Below are positions 46,843 through 56,520 of a stretch of DNA of 64,000 bases, piece after piece. The stretch spans positions 443,076 to 507,075 of the forward strand of contig NMRB01000157.1 of assembly GCA_002633025.1 (NCBI GenBank). The letters run 5' to 3'. The notes below the pieces were generated by a model. That model saw nothing but the letters and a program-made list of their open reading frames with translations, was not told the origin of the DNA and did not search any database. Source of the DNA: Notospermus geniculatus. Its lineage: Eukaryota > Nemertea > Pilidiophora > Heteronemertea > Lineidae. Position 1 is the stretch's first letter, and each line of letters opens with the position of its first letter. The position numbers and the translations under genes were made by a program.

Positions 46843-46944
46843 GAAGTGTTAATGAGTCGGCGGATGCTTGCTTTGGTGATGTTGGAGCTCCTTTGCTGAT
46901 CAAAATGGAAAAACAAACTGCTGATCCACGATGGTTCCAAATTG
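46843..46944 (+). CDS. Factor B/C2-like gene, exon 'H': S1 catalytic-Ser loop with Ser replaced by Val
   Basis: Acceptor CCATATAG at 46842, donor ATTG|GTAAGT after 46944; phase 1 both sides. The exon reads GSVNESADACFGDVGAPLLI, continuing to PRWFQIG. In functional S1 enzymes the loop is 'DaC.GDSGGPL'. Here the codon at the catalytic Ser195 position is GTT (Val), two base changes from any Ser AGT/AGC codon and not an ambiguous call. The preceding D (Asp189 equivalent), C and GD are kept, as is the 'W.q.G' strand. The product should lack peptidase activity even if folded. Confidence 0.85.
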
Positions 46945-49328
46945 GTAAGTGTTTTTGGTTCATTCGAGTTTACGGCCAACTTAGGCTGGCTTCATGCTTC
47001 AGATGCCAAGCATTGGCGGCTGTCGCCCGAGCAAATCCTGTTCATTCATTGGTCAACGCCCCACAACGTTCCACCTACCTCACCCTTGTAGTCTGGTACC
47101 CCTATATCTCAAAGTTGTGAAATTCAACGACTCAAATTCACGGAAATTGCTCAAGCTTTTCCGATAATTACGGTTCAGACGCGGATCTAGAGGGTCCGGG
47201 CCCACCTCCCTGCTCTCGACGACTAATGATTTTTAGGTCAAAGGGCTGAGGTATTCAGTCGACCCGCAAAGGTATGAACAGCGCCACAACGTGTCAGCCG
47301 CGGTATTTGGCGGTACTAACAGCTAAATCACTGAACGAAAGCGAGGCAGTGACGTAGGCGTAGCAGACGCTATAAAACAATCACTAATTACGCACGATTA
47401 GTAAGACGTTTGAAGGTGGCGTGATGTTTACCTGTTGATGGATGTTTCTTTACGAAAGTTGCCGAAAATTTCATCGAAATCGGTTCAGTTTTAGCCGAGT
47501 TATCGATCGAAAGGTAACCTTGTGTTTTCGAAAACAGGCGTTCTTCAAAGTGCGTACACTTTCTTGGAATAGTATTTTGAAACTTCTGCTTAGGTCATTC
47601 GGGTTGTTATAACATAGAAGAATCCACATGCGAAGTGTGGTTTTATGCACGCATGTCTGAGGGGTTGACAATCACCCCGAAACACAACCACATTTTCAAG
47701 AAATCTCTTTCGCTTTATCCATTGTCTAACTGGTTCCATGGGCTCCGACGGTGGCGCTGACTGGTCGAATCGTCAGTCAGCGCCACTCGGCCGCCAAGGA
47801 ACCAGGTTTATGGCTGCGACAATCGTTACCGGTACCTACTGCTGTTCAAACTGCGTACAAAAACTTGGAATACCATGCCGATGTATGAAATTAATACAGA
47901 TTGGAGGTAGATAGTTTCTCCATCCATTCAGTTTTGCTGGTTTCATGCAGGCAAGTATTTATGGAGTTATGGCGATGTTTTTAACAACGCTCTACTCCAA
48001 GTGACCTCCAATTCTGTGCGGAGGACGAAATTTCTTAAACGATTTCTCTTCACTCGTTTGCATTATTCCAATATAAATTACACTAATGGAAAGGTCAATG
48101 TCTTAGCTAAATACTGATGTATGGTTTATGTGGTTGAATTTGAACGGTCTTCTCGATAAACGCACTTTTGTGCGAGGTGTCCGATTTCTCGAATGAGGTA
48201 CTCGAGAAGCCTTGTCGAGGGCCCCGATCGCCAATTATTTTCCCGCGCGCAAAATAAATCTGCCGTAGAAAAGGACCTTTGCGGGTCGACTGTATTGTCG
48301 TGGTGCAGCGTCTGTCGTAGTCGTCCATTAGCAGGGCACATTTAGTCGCCGCTGGAGCTAATGACATGAAACTTGAGCCTCATTTACACAACGGAATATT
48401 CACCGTGCTCAGTCCCAGGGTTCGGAACAATTTTGCCAAATGTAAACAGGTCGATCCAGCTTATCCCGGTAACAACATGCAGTGTAAACGGAAAGGGACT
48501 CATGGGAAAAGTGCCAGTATAACGCTGTCAAGGTAATAACGACTACGATCTATTTTCAGACCGCTTCATTTCGCATTCATGGCATGCGCCGTCTAGAACT
48601 GAAAAAGTCGGTGGAAATATTTCTTGGAAAAAACGCCTGCTGCCACCTGTCGTTAGTACTTTAGTGCCCAGCGTGCAGTAACTTTTCGCATGAGTCCCCG
48701 TAAATATCAAAGCAGGCTCGGTCCGGGTCGAGCTCGTCACGCTTCGAGTAGTCTGTGGAATTTCGAATTTTACACGTTCACCATCAAGTATAGGACTGAA
48801 TCAATGTGTCTGAATATTTTCAAACGAAAATTCAAGCTGGAACATGATGAATTTCATCGATAAAATTTTAGCGTAAACAACAGGCCGAAGAGCAACGTCA
48901 TTGATGTATCTAACGTAACGTCACGAACGGTGCGCGACGTCAGTGACGTTTTCAACGTCGCACGCATGCGCCTTTGTGAAAAAACTGAGTTGTTGCCAGC
49001 GCCTCCTTTGGGCACGCCGGTTCCCCATTGACGGAAACCAAATGTTAACGGACACGGACACCGACGACGACGACACCGAAACCGACGCACGCGCCACGAC
49101 ATAATGCGCCCGACTTTTCGGAAGTCGGGGGAATAAAAGTTATAGTTTTGGGAGGGAGTCAAAATGTCCAAAAAGCCATTGAATAATTGCAACCGATGCA
49201 GATTTCATTCTGAATGTTTGTATATTTACATACATGTATTTACATAAAATCGATTTCGACCTACATCGGTCCTCATCAAAATTGATACAAAACAAATAAT
49301 TTCGTTGGCTGCAAAATACACTACAGAT
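46945..49328. other. Intron sequence without a recognised exon
   Basis: A hairpin at 47733-47806 is the clearest structure. At 48255-48370 there is a small part of the GCCACCTGG-family block (TAGCAGGGCACATTTAGTCG). Around 48890-48960 several ACGTCA/TGACGT words cluster. No coding exon is supported. Confidence 0.45.
47733..47806. repeat. 74 bp perfect-arm hairpin
   Basis: TGGTTCCATGGGCTCCGACG faces CGGCCGCCAAGGAACCA. The centre GTGGCGCTGACTG pairs with CAGTCAGCGCCAC, loop GTCGAATCGT. Confidence 0.75.
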
Positions 49329-50040
49329 GGGGTATTCGAAAACCCTGGATACTGGAGACTGGAGAGTGGACAATGGAGAGCGTCATTGTTTTCCGCCACC
49401 TGGATTCACATACAGCACTGGGGATAAGTCTACCTAACAACAGGCTTTTTCGAATACCCTCAATCAGGACGCAATGTTCCCTCTCAATTTGACATCCAAT
49501 CCCCCAGTGGCACAACTTGAAGCCCTCTGCCTGTTTCTGGTGGATCTCACATTAATCATTTCTTCATGGCTCGTTCAACTTCTGGTTTGCCCAGGCCTGT
49601 CTGCAAAATGTGCCAGAAATCCAATCTTTTCCCTCTGTTATAGCCCAATTAAAATCACAACAAGGCGGCCTAGATTTTCCTCATGCCCTTCATTGGAACG
49701 GTATTGTACGAACTGCATTTTAGTCTGTGCAATGCTGTTTTTATATACTAGTAGTTTGATGTGAAAAGTCTGGGCCATACTGTAGGCACCATATTTCAAT
49801 TTCAATTATTTTTTTCCAACGAGTAAAAAATCCACCTTTGGTGCGGAGAAATTTTTTCACAGACAATCAGCATCAGGGCCTAAAATGACCTATGATCAGC
49901 ACAGCACTGCCTTCAGTACACTCCACTTCTGGAGTTCCTGTTACTATCCTTGATGCCATGTTGATCCAGGTGGCGGAGAACAATGACGCTCTCCATTGTC
50001 CACTCTCCACTCTCCAGTATCCAGGTTTTTCGAATACCCC
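49329..50040. mobile_element. 712 bp TIR element with 7-8 bp target duplication
   Basis: The ends GGGGTATTCGAAAACCCTGG and CCAGGTTTTTCGAATACCCC are inverse, and similarity extends about 75 bases (CTCTCCATTGTCCACTCTCC block). TACAGAT lies directly outside both ends (49322-49328 and 50041-50047), and an eighth base may belong. A duplication of this length suits hAT-like elements, but the end sequence is not one I recognise. The interior has no coding motif. Confidence 0.8.
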
Positions 50041-50310
50041 TACAGATGTGTATAAGGTCCATAGACCTGCCGAAATCTGTAGTTGACCACGTGATAGATG
50101 GTATCCAAAGATAGTGACTGTCGTGCAATATTACATTTCTTATAGAATATTTTCCATAGTTAGCACTAAATATCGAAAATGGCGGCCATCAATCTATGTT
50201 CAGAAGCCTTGTCTGCCACGACCAATTCGCTCTAACCTCGTCAGGATGATTTTACGTTGATACAAATTATGATGAATTCAAAAATATTCTCTCTGTTGAT
50301 TATTTTTAAG

Positions 50311-50429
50311 GTATCGCATCCTACGGCAACGGCTGTGCGGATCGAAATGCAACACTTCATAAATATACCGACGTTAGGCGGTATGTTGACTGGATTGAAA
50401 CCACCATGTTCCTGATAGGCGGACATTGA
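50311..50429 (+). CDS. Factor B/C2-like gene, exon 'I': C-terminus of the S1 domain and stop
   Basis: Acceptor TATTTTTAAG at 50310. The first codon is completed from exon H and the stop TGA is at 50427-50429. It reads GIASYGNGCADRN, then KYTDVRRYVDWIETTM, and ends IGGH. 'GI.S(W/Y)G.GCA', 'YTDV..YvdWI' is the standard S1 ending, with Tyr in place of the usual Trp215. The frame joins all preceding visible exons except the unlocated His exon. No clear polyadenylation signal was seen immediately downstream. AATAAA at about 51980 is the nearest I noticed. Confidence 0.86.
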
Positions 50430-50549
50430 TTAGGACGTCCGTCATGTTATCATCGAGGTGCGAGTATGATGATAGACTATAAATGCCAACCCAGTTCAAC
50501 CCTTTGCGTGCCCAAGAAGAGGACTGGGCTTGTTAAAATATACAGCCAT

Positions 50550-50759
50550 CACTGGGCGAAAAAAGCCCTGTCCGGATGAGTGTGACACCCCAATCCGCGC
50601 CCGTGTCTACACCCCAATACGCATCTGAGTGATACCTCTACCCTGATCCGGGTGGGTAGGTCTTTCCGCAGAGGTATCACTCAGATGCGTATTGGGGTGT
50701 AGACACGGGTGCGGATTGGGGTGTCACACTGATCCGGACAGGGCTTTTTTCGCCCAGTG
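50550..50759. repeat. 210 bp near-perfect palindrome
   Basis: The left arm (50550-50637, CACTGGGCGAAAAAAGCCCT, ACACCCCAATCCGC, ACGCATCTGAGTGATACCTCT) is matched almost base for base by the right arm (about 50671-50759) in inverse orientation. The loop is only about 30 bases. The arms are more alike than in other foldbacks of this window. It lies 120 bases after the stop codon of the protease gene, so it may be in its 3' UTR. Confidence 0.85.
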
Positions 50760-51189
50760 CATAGGAAGATCCTACTGGTGAGAACTCCCTGTGTATGATG
50801 GCACTGTACTCATATCTACCTGTCTTTATATTCCGCATGATAAATTCGTTTCCAGATCCGAGCTTCAAGTGACATAAAGTGTAGCTACCAGCCGGCTATT
50901 AGGCTCATATCAGTGCATTCTGTTCACCACAGGTAGCGCTAGCATCTGACAATCTACAAATTTTGGCTAAGATGTTGATGTTAGTGTATTTTACTTGCAA
51001 TACATGTCGAGAGATAGATTCCCATGCCAACCGATTAGTCTGATGAGCATATCAAAATGCCTATGACGAGGCTGCCTGTAGGGTCCCTTTTATGCAGACC
51101 TTCTTGAGGCAGCGGGCTAGGGTTCCCATTGCCCCACCATTGTCTCCGCGTAAGTTACGCGTAAGTTAGGCTGTGGTTACGCGTAAGTT

Positions 51190-51735
51190 CACTCTAAAAA
51201 TTGTTGGGTTAAAAATAACCCAACTGATAACCCAATGAAGTGGTACTATTGCACCTTCCCAACGTTGGGTTCCCAACGAAGAGTTCTTTTGGATGGGGGT
51301 ATACCAATGCACAGCAAAAAATATTTTGTATGGTTGAGAGAAAACCGATGTTATACAATTATCGTCTTTGTAATTCTGAAAGGGAAACATTCACAACCTA
51401 AAATTCATGTCTCAGATTTCAAACCATAGTTTATCAATATTCTTATGTGTTTGCTTTCGTAAGTCAGCCTTTCTGGTAGGCCTATTTATTTTTTTCGAAT
51501 TACAATATAATTGTTATATCGTCCGGTCAACCAATCAATTGGGTTATTTTTAACCCTGTGTTGGGTTGGTTACTTTTTGAGTATATGTAGGGCAACTCGC
51601 ACTAAACCAATGTGTTGGGTTAGTTTCCCCACGTTGGGTAACTTGCACCAACCCAATCCATTGGGTTACCTTTAACATACTCTATTGGGTTATTTTTCAA
51701 TATTTAACCCATAATTTTAACCCAACTGCTGTAAC
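51190..51735. mobile_element. TTGGGTTA-rich palindromic repeat beginning CACTCTAAAAATTG
   Basis: It starts CACTCTAAAAATTGTTGGGT and contains many TTGGGTTA / TAACCCAA copies that can pair. The right end lacks the matching TTTTTAGAGTG, so it seems truncated. The shared CACTCTAAAAA start links it to the element at 38101-38384. A unit ACGCGTAAGTTA is repeated just before it (51148-51190). Confidence 0.6.
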
Positions 51736-52082
51736 CCGAAGGCTGCCTGGGCGTCATCATGTTACCAGCGCTTGTTTGTCACAACGGATGGAAACACGAC
51801 AGAGTCCGCGTTGTGCGTGAAAAATCCTCATTGAAATTGAACCTGATGCGTGGCTTCTGCTACAACAAAGCTAATAATGACGAGACTCCCTGGTATTTGC
51901 TGCACAAAGACCACTTAATGGCCAATTTGCATCTCTTACAATAAATGACAACACTGTATATATTGTACCAAAGTTTGAATAAAGATGATCAACATAATTC
52001 CATTGCCTCAAACTTTTTCTTTGAGTCACGAACTACTCAGAACCGATCCAGACATGGGGAGCAGCTCAGATGTAAACAAACC

Positions 52083-52222
52083 AAGGTTATATCTACCAGT
52101 GTTTCTGTGGGTCAGTGTGTCCCCTTATTGTTTGGGGAACGCTGGCAGATAGATTGACATGTTTCGCTGTGTGTCCTCTATTGGCGAGTCGCCGCTTATT
52201 CGGTCAGACAATAGGAGACGAC
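52083..52222. repeat. Copy of the small GGTGTAA MITE family, inverse orientation
   Basis: Contains the inverse of the family's interior (CCGCTTATTCGGTCAGACA and TGGCAGATAGATTGACATG). The ends are less clear than in the other two copies. Confidence 0.55.
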
Positions 52223-52572
52223 GACAGTCACAAAATATCGGTCGATTCATCGATCAATAGGCATACTCTGGGTTCTTTTCACTTTAACTAAACACAACAC
52301 TCAGGGCCCTATTGACTTTATTCGTTTCTGGAAGTCTGTTCAAAAGCGACGCAAGCCTTGCATTGTCACGTTGTAGTGTGATTCCATCCTCATTTTTGGA
52401 TACAATCAACACCACGAACCACATCATGAACCATGAACACCAAAATGTTTCAGCTGAAGTTGCTGTTCTCTTGATAATATTTTTCTTTTCCACGATTCTC
52501 TGGAAGGCGCGGAACGAGCGCTCACGTCCGATTACTACTGGCAGCAGGATGTTTCATTTTCATTCTTCATTA

Positions 52573-53461
52573 GGGGAGACCGGGGCTGGTTGTAACAGGG
52601 GTAGGTTGTAACAGAGCTAATATTTCCCTGAATATCCACTGGGAAGGGCTGAGTTTCCTCACATATATTGACATTGATACCGGCCACCTTTGTACCAAAG
52701 GGCATCTGAATGTCCGAATTGACTTTCAAAAAAATCGACAAAAACCGTTTTTAGTACATGAAAGTAAAAAATGTCCTGATCAGAAAATCTCTTCTGCTTT
52801 ACTGCCTGTGCAGTTGTAGAAGTTTGTTTGGATACTATTTGAATAATGATGTAAAGCCTGTACAACTGGTCCAGAGTGATAAGGCCCACTTCCACATGCT
52901 TTGATATTGCAGCCCACATTTGACCTGAACTATAGGTGGGGTTGGTTGTAACAAACATGGTAACATCGTCACCCTGCTAAGATATTTGCCTATCTCACTT
53001 TTTCAGGTTTTGATAAAATGGCAAAAAACCAAATTCCTTACCTCACCACTTGGAGATAGGCAAAATTAAGGTTTTCATCAATCCTCACCCCTCATCCTAT
53101 AGACTGTTCAATCGATTATTTTTTGTAAGAAGAACGGATTTGCTGTGTTTAGAAGTTTATTTAGGAGACAAATACCCGTGCCGTTTTGAAAAACACATGA
53201 AGAAGTAAAGGGAAATTTGCCATGCTCACTTTATGAGATGTGTTACAACCAACCCCGAAATTTTTTGACGGGGCAGGTGGTACCACTCGACTTTGGACCC
53301 ATTTTTCAGAGACATGGATGGTGATGGCTAAATTTTGTTTAGTGCACAAGTGACCATTGATATCAAATATTCAAAAGACCAAGCAGGTTATAAATACCTC
53401 CTGTAATTAGGAAGTAATCGACCTCAAAAGAAAAAGTGTTACAACCAGCCCCGGTCTCCCC
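52573..53461. mobile_element. 889 bp TIR element, GGGGAGACCGGGGCTGGTTG, TA duplication
   Basis: The ends GGGGAGACCGGGGCTGGTTG and CAACCAGCCCCGGTCTCCCC are exact inverses, with TA outside both. The motif GGTTGTAACA recurs inside (about 52601, 52935) and its inverse near 53236. The interior (for example 52659-52958 minus frame) shows no recognised domain, so the element is treated as non-autonomous. Confidence 0.8.
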
Positions 53462-53796
53462 TACGAGATTGTAGCTGTGACGTCGCTGATGGGCTCCGAG
53501 GTTAGCACCGAATATCACCCCCGACGCCTCTCATGTAATAGACCTCTACAACAACCACTAGCTTTCGGGTTTCGAAATGAAATTCCCGAGTTGTAACACT
53601 AATTACCACATTGTCGTGACAGGTTGGAGTTTACTGTCACCTTCATTGGGTCACGGAGGAGGAAGGTCACTTATTTCATGTTCTGTCGTCTGTCTCATGG
53701 TCATGCAATGTACAACCTTCACAACGATCCCCAAACACGGCAGTCTTGTCTGTCAAATGAGTGACCGGCGAGGGACACTCATTGAGAAGTACGAAG

Positions 53797-54404
53797 TGTT
53801 GTGTGAGGGGTCCAGAAGTTTGGGGGTTCATTCATGATTCAGGGGCAAACAAACAGACACCGAGAAGACGTAATTAACCACATGTATTCGAGCGTTCTCT
53901 CGACCCCCCCGGACGGTGGCAGCACCAGCCGGTGGTCTCACTGCACAATAGCTTGCACAACATCTCCCTTTCAAGGACTACCAACAAATGAAACAAATTT
54001 CAACTCCATGTGACTGAGTCCACTAAATGCACTTTCGCGTAGCTAAGAAACAGAATGCAAATAAAACTGATCTCACGCCCTACCTGAGACAAACATGATA
54101 CTGATTACCAGAAAATTTTCATTCAACTAGAACACACACACTGGTTAAAAACACAAAACAAAAGGCTCTTAACATAGAACACCGTTGTATGTAGGGGTAT
54201 GTCTCTATAGCCCTGTCTCCTGCCTGTACCAAGTATACTGAGAGGCATCTCTATGAGCCCCTATGGGTCTCTACAAGTCCAAGCGATCGGGTGGCTTCAC
54301 GATTCTGCTTGATCTCCTTGGACCACCCAGAGATAAAGGACTACCAGTTTGCAAGACTGTCTCTGTGGGGGTGACCACGGTTTCGTCAGTCCCAGTTCCT
54401 AGAT
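53797..54404 (-). mobile_element. Truncated Ty3/Gypsy copy: one LTR plus the 3' end of pol
   Basis: The LTR (53797-53962) is nearly identical to the one at 58875-59040, and the following 440 bases match 59041-59483, including the tail of the pol frame (LYKSKRSGG on the opposite frame). Matching stops at TCCTAGAT (54404). Scattered substitutions, such as CGACCCCCCCGGAC versus CGACCCTCCCGGAA, make it a separate older copy. No second LTR is seen. Confidence 0.85.
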
Positions 54405-54553
54405 GCCATGAAAATCATTTTTGGGCACAGACACACAGACACACATTTTGAATGGTTATTTGACTAGCTTGGCTGACTTACGTCAGCTAAGCTAATAAAA
54501 ACCGTCAAAACCAAGGCAATTGTGCTATGGATGTCTTCGTTACGGACACAAAT

Positions 54554-54601
54554 CCAAACGTCGTCGTATGGCCTTTCCGGGCGCTTGCGAAACCTTGCTA
54601 G
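54554..54601. repeat. Half copy of the 14070-14193 MITE
   Basis: AAACGTCGTCGTATGGCCT followed by CGGGCGCTTGCGAAACC matches the right arm of that element. The left arm is absent. Confidence 0.65.
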
Positions 54602-54771
54602 TGTGCAGGGTACGTGTGCTATCGGTTTAGAGATGTTGTTGCAGGCTGGCCAGGAAGTGTGCATGATGCAAGGGTTCTGGGTTTTAAATTCAAATTTGTA
54701 TGACCTGGGGGAGTCAGGAAGACTGTTTCCTAGAGTGTCGAGGATGTGAATGGAACACATCTCGCCCCAGT

Positions 54772-54860
54772 CATATTGGGAGATCCAGCATACCCACTAC
54801 TCCCATGGCTGATGAAGCCTTTCAATGTGAATGATGGAACAACCTAGGCACAGAAAAGAT
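54772..54860 (+). pseudogene. PIF/Harbinger transposase fragment 1
   Basis: The frame ILGDPAYPLLPWLMKPFNV matches the 'GDsaYPl..wLm.Pf' segment near the second catalytic Asp of PIF/Harbinger (DDE_Tnp_4) transposases. It is followed after a stop by AQKRFNYLCR, a decayed 'q..fN..ls.aR' motif. It is cut short and abuts the YqaJ-like fragment. Confidence 0.7.
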
Positions 54861-54931
54861 TTAACTATTTATGCAGAGTAGGAACACTACAGGATTGTGG
54901 TGGAAAATACGTTTGTGACTGTTGTGGTAGT

Positions 54932-55099
54932 GGATTTCTTGAGATCAAATGTCCCTATTCCACTGCTTATCTATCACCACAGGAAGGGAAGTTAGAATAC
55001 CTCAAGCACGATCAAGAAGGAACATTATATTTGAATGTTAATCATTACTATTACACACAAATTCAAGGAAATGGCCCTGGAAAAGAAATCATGGTTTGA
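54932..55099 (+). pseudogene. YqaJ-type (lambda exonuclease-like) nuclease fragment
   Basis: The 56-codon open stretch reads GFLEIKCPYSTAYLSPQE, then LYLNVNHYYYTQIQG. In YqaJ/RecB-like recombinase nucleases 'g.lEIKcP.s' carries catalytic Glu and Lys, and 'l...H.YY.QvQgqm' follows. Stops bound both sides. Such domains occur in large transposons of aquatic animals. A remnant lacking the N-terminal region. Confidence 0.75.
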
Positions 55100-55325
55100 T
55101 TTCTTCCTTTACACAGCTCATGGCCTCTTTCTGCAGACAGTCCAGTTAGGCAAAGAATATACTGGGGTCATGTTCGGCTAAATTTGGTGAAGTTTTTCAA
55201 GGAGCACTTGGGAAAGGACATCACGTTCAAGCAAGTGTAAGGCCAAGAGGGATGCAGAACCTCAAACGCAGGATTCTCCTTCAGCCTGTTCTGAGTCTCT
55301 AGCATTCCCACTAAAGGTACTTCCA

Positions 55326-55740
55326 TATGCCATAGTAGCTGATGATGCCTTCCCACTGAAGACATACATTTTAAAACCGTTTCTCAAAGGGGTCTCTCAG
55401 GAAAGAAACGGATCTTCAACTACAGATTGAGCAGAGCTAGGCGCATATCGGAGAATGTCTTCAGAATTTTTGCCAGTCGATTTCAGGTTTTTGCCAAACC
55501 AATTGCATTGGAATAATCCTAGAGTGAACAAATTGGTCTACAGAGGATATCTGTAGAGTAGTGAAGAAAGGTCCATGGCCCACTGTTAACTTTGGTTATT
55601 CCTATGTAATGGATCTCTAAAACTGATGAAGATGAACTGATGACACAAATATAGCAGAAAATAAATTGAACCTGCCAAGACTGAATCAGTTGTCCTGGCA
55701 TGTGTTGCACTTCATAATATACTTACATGTAGGAGCAAGA
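55326..55740 (+). pseudogene. PIF/Harbinger transposase fragment 2, frameshifted
   Basis: One frame reads YAIVADDAFPLKTYILKPF. A frame change near 55400 then gives RKRIFNYRLSRARRISENVF and FASRFQVF. Farther on (about 55690-55730) VVLACVALHNIL appears. These are, in order, the second Asp region, the 'fN.rlSraR...EnvfG.l..rf' block with the catalytic Glu, and the C-terminal 'aC..LHN' motif of DDE_Tnp_4 transposases. Several stops lie between, so it is dead. It is a different subfamily from fragment 1. Confidence 0.75.
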
Positions 55741-55802
55741 GCACTTTGAAGAACATCTACACTTCAAAACAGTTTTCTTTCAGATGAGAAAAAAGTGTTG
55801 GT

Positions 55803-55970
55803 TGTGATGGACCTTGTGGCCAGTGGTTTCATTTGAAGTGCGTTGGCCTCGATGATATTCGAGAAACTGATAACTGGTTTTGTAAACTTGTTCTGGAAGC
55901 AAGTGAGGAGATCAATAGTGCAGAGTGTCGAAGAACCTCTAATTTTGGAATGAACTGGCCCATGATATAG
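55803..55970 (+). pseudogene. PHD zinc-finger fragment
   Basis: The frame reads CDGPCGQWFHLKCVGLDDIR and continues ETDNWFC, matching the second half of a PHD finger (C..C...FH..CvG........W.C). The first CxxC pair is not preserved, and stops flank the open stretch. PHD fingers accompany transposon proteins in invertebrates. Here it follows the transposase debris directly. Confidence 0.65.
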
Positions 55971-56204
55971 AAGCTCTCACAGAAGCTATTAATAAACGCA
56001 TGAGAGCTGAGAACCTCGAAGTCTCAAAATACCAAGGATTCACAAATCTACAGTCAACTTACGACACCAAACAGAATGTACCTACTTTCAGGTGACGAAA
56101 TGCAAGCACAGAAGTAATTTAGGAGTTTGATGAGAATTACATTGAGAAAAGTTTGATAAAGTTGTAGCCAAATTTTCAGACCTCCAGATGTGTTTCTCCA
56201 TATC

Positions 56205-56520
56205 CAAAGCTGAGCATGGCGGTATCCGGACACTTTCCCTCCAGACAATTGCCCATGATTTCTGCGCCCCCCCCCCCCCCCCCNNNNNNNNNNNNNNNNN
56301 NNNNNNNNNNNNNNNNNNNNNNNNNNNNNNNNNNNNNNNNNNNNNNNNNNNNNNNNNNNNNNNNNNNNNNNNNNNNNNNNNNNNNNCCCCTCCCCCAGCA
56401 TTTACCCCCGTAGGACTTCTGCCCCAAAGAGATATATGCCCTGAACATCTATCGCTGGACATTTAATACCCCATTGGACTTCTGCCCTACTAACTAGGAC
56501 ATCTACGCCTACCCCCCGAA
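56205..56520. repeat. C-rich repeat with an N gap (56284-56386)
   Basis: CAATTGCCCATGATTTCTGC and later TAGGACTTCTGCCC match 37040-37320 in order. The poly-C flanking the Ns suggests the gap is a collapsed homopolymer-rich segment. Confidence 0.7.

Noticed and set aside
50677-50868. 63-codon minus-strand frame
   Set aside because: Half of it is an arm of the 210 bp palindrome.
51759-51944. 61-codon plus frame after the TTGGGTTA repeat as an extra gene
   Set aside because: No recognisable domain, and no splice or promoter evidence; could be part of an untranslated region or chance.
56054-56466. Frames spanning the 56284-56386 gap
   Set aside because: Made of Ns and poly-G/C; the flanks belong to a C-rich repeat.
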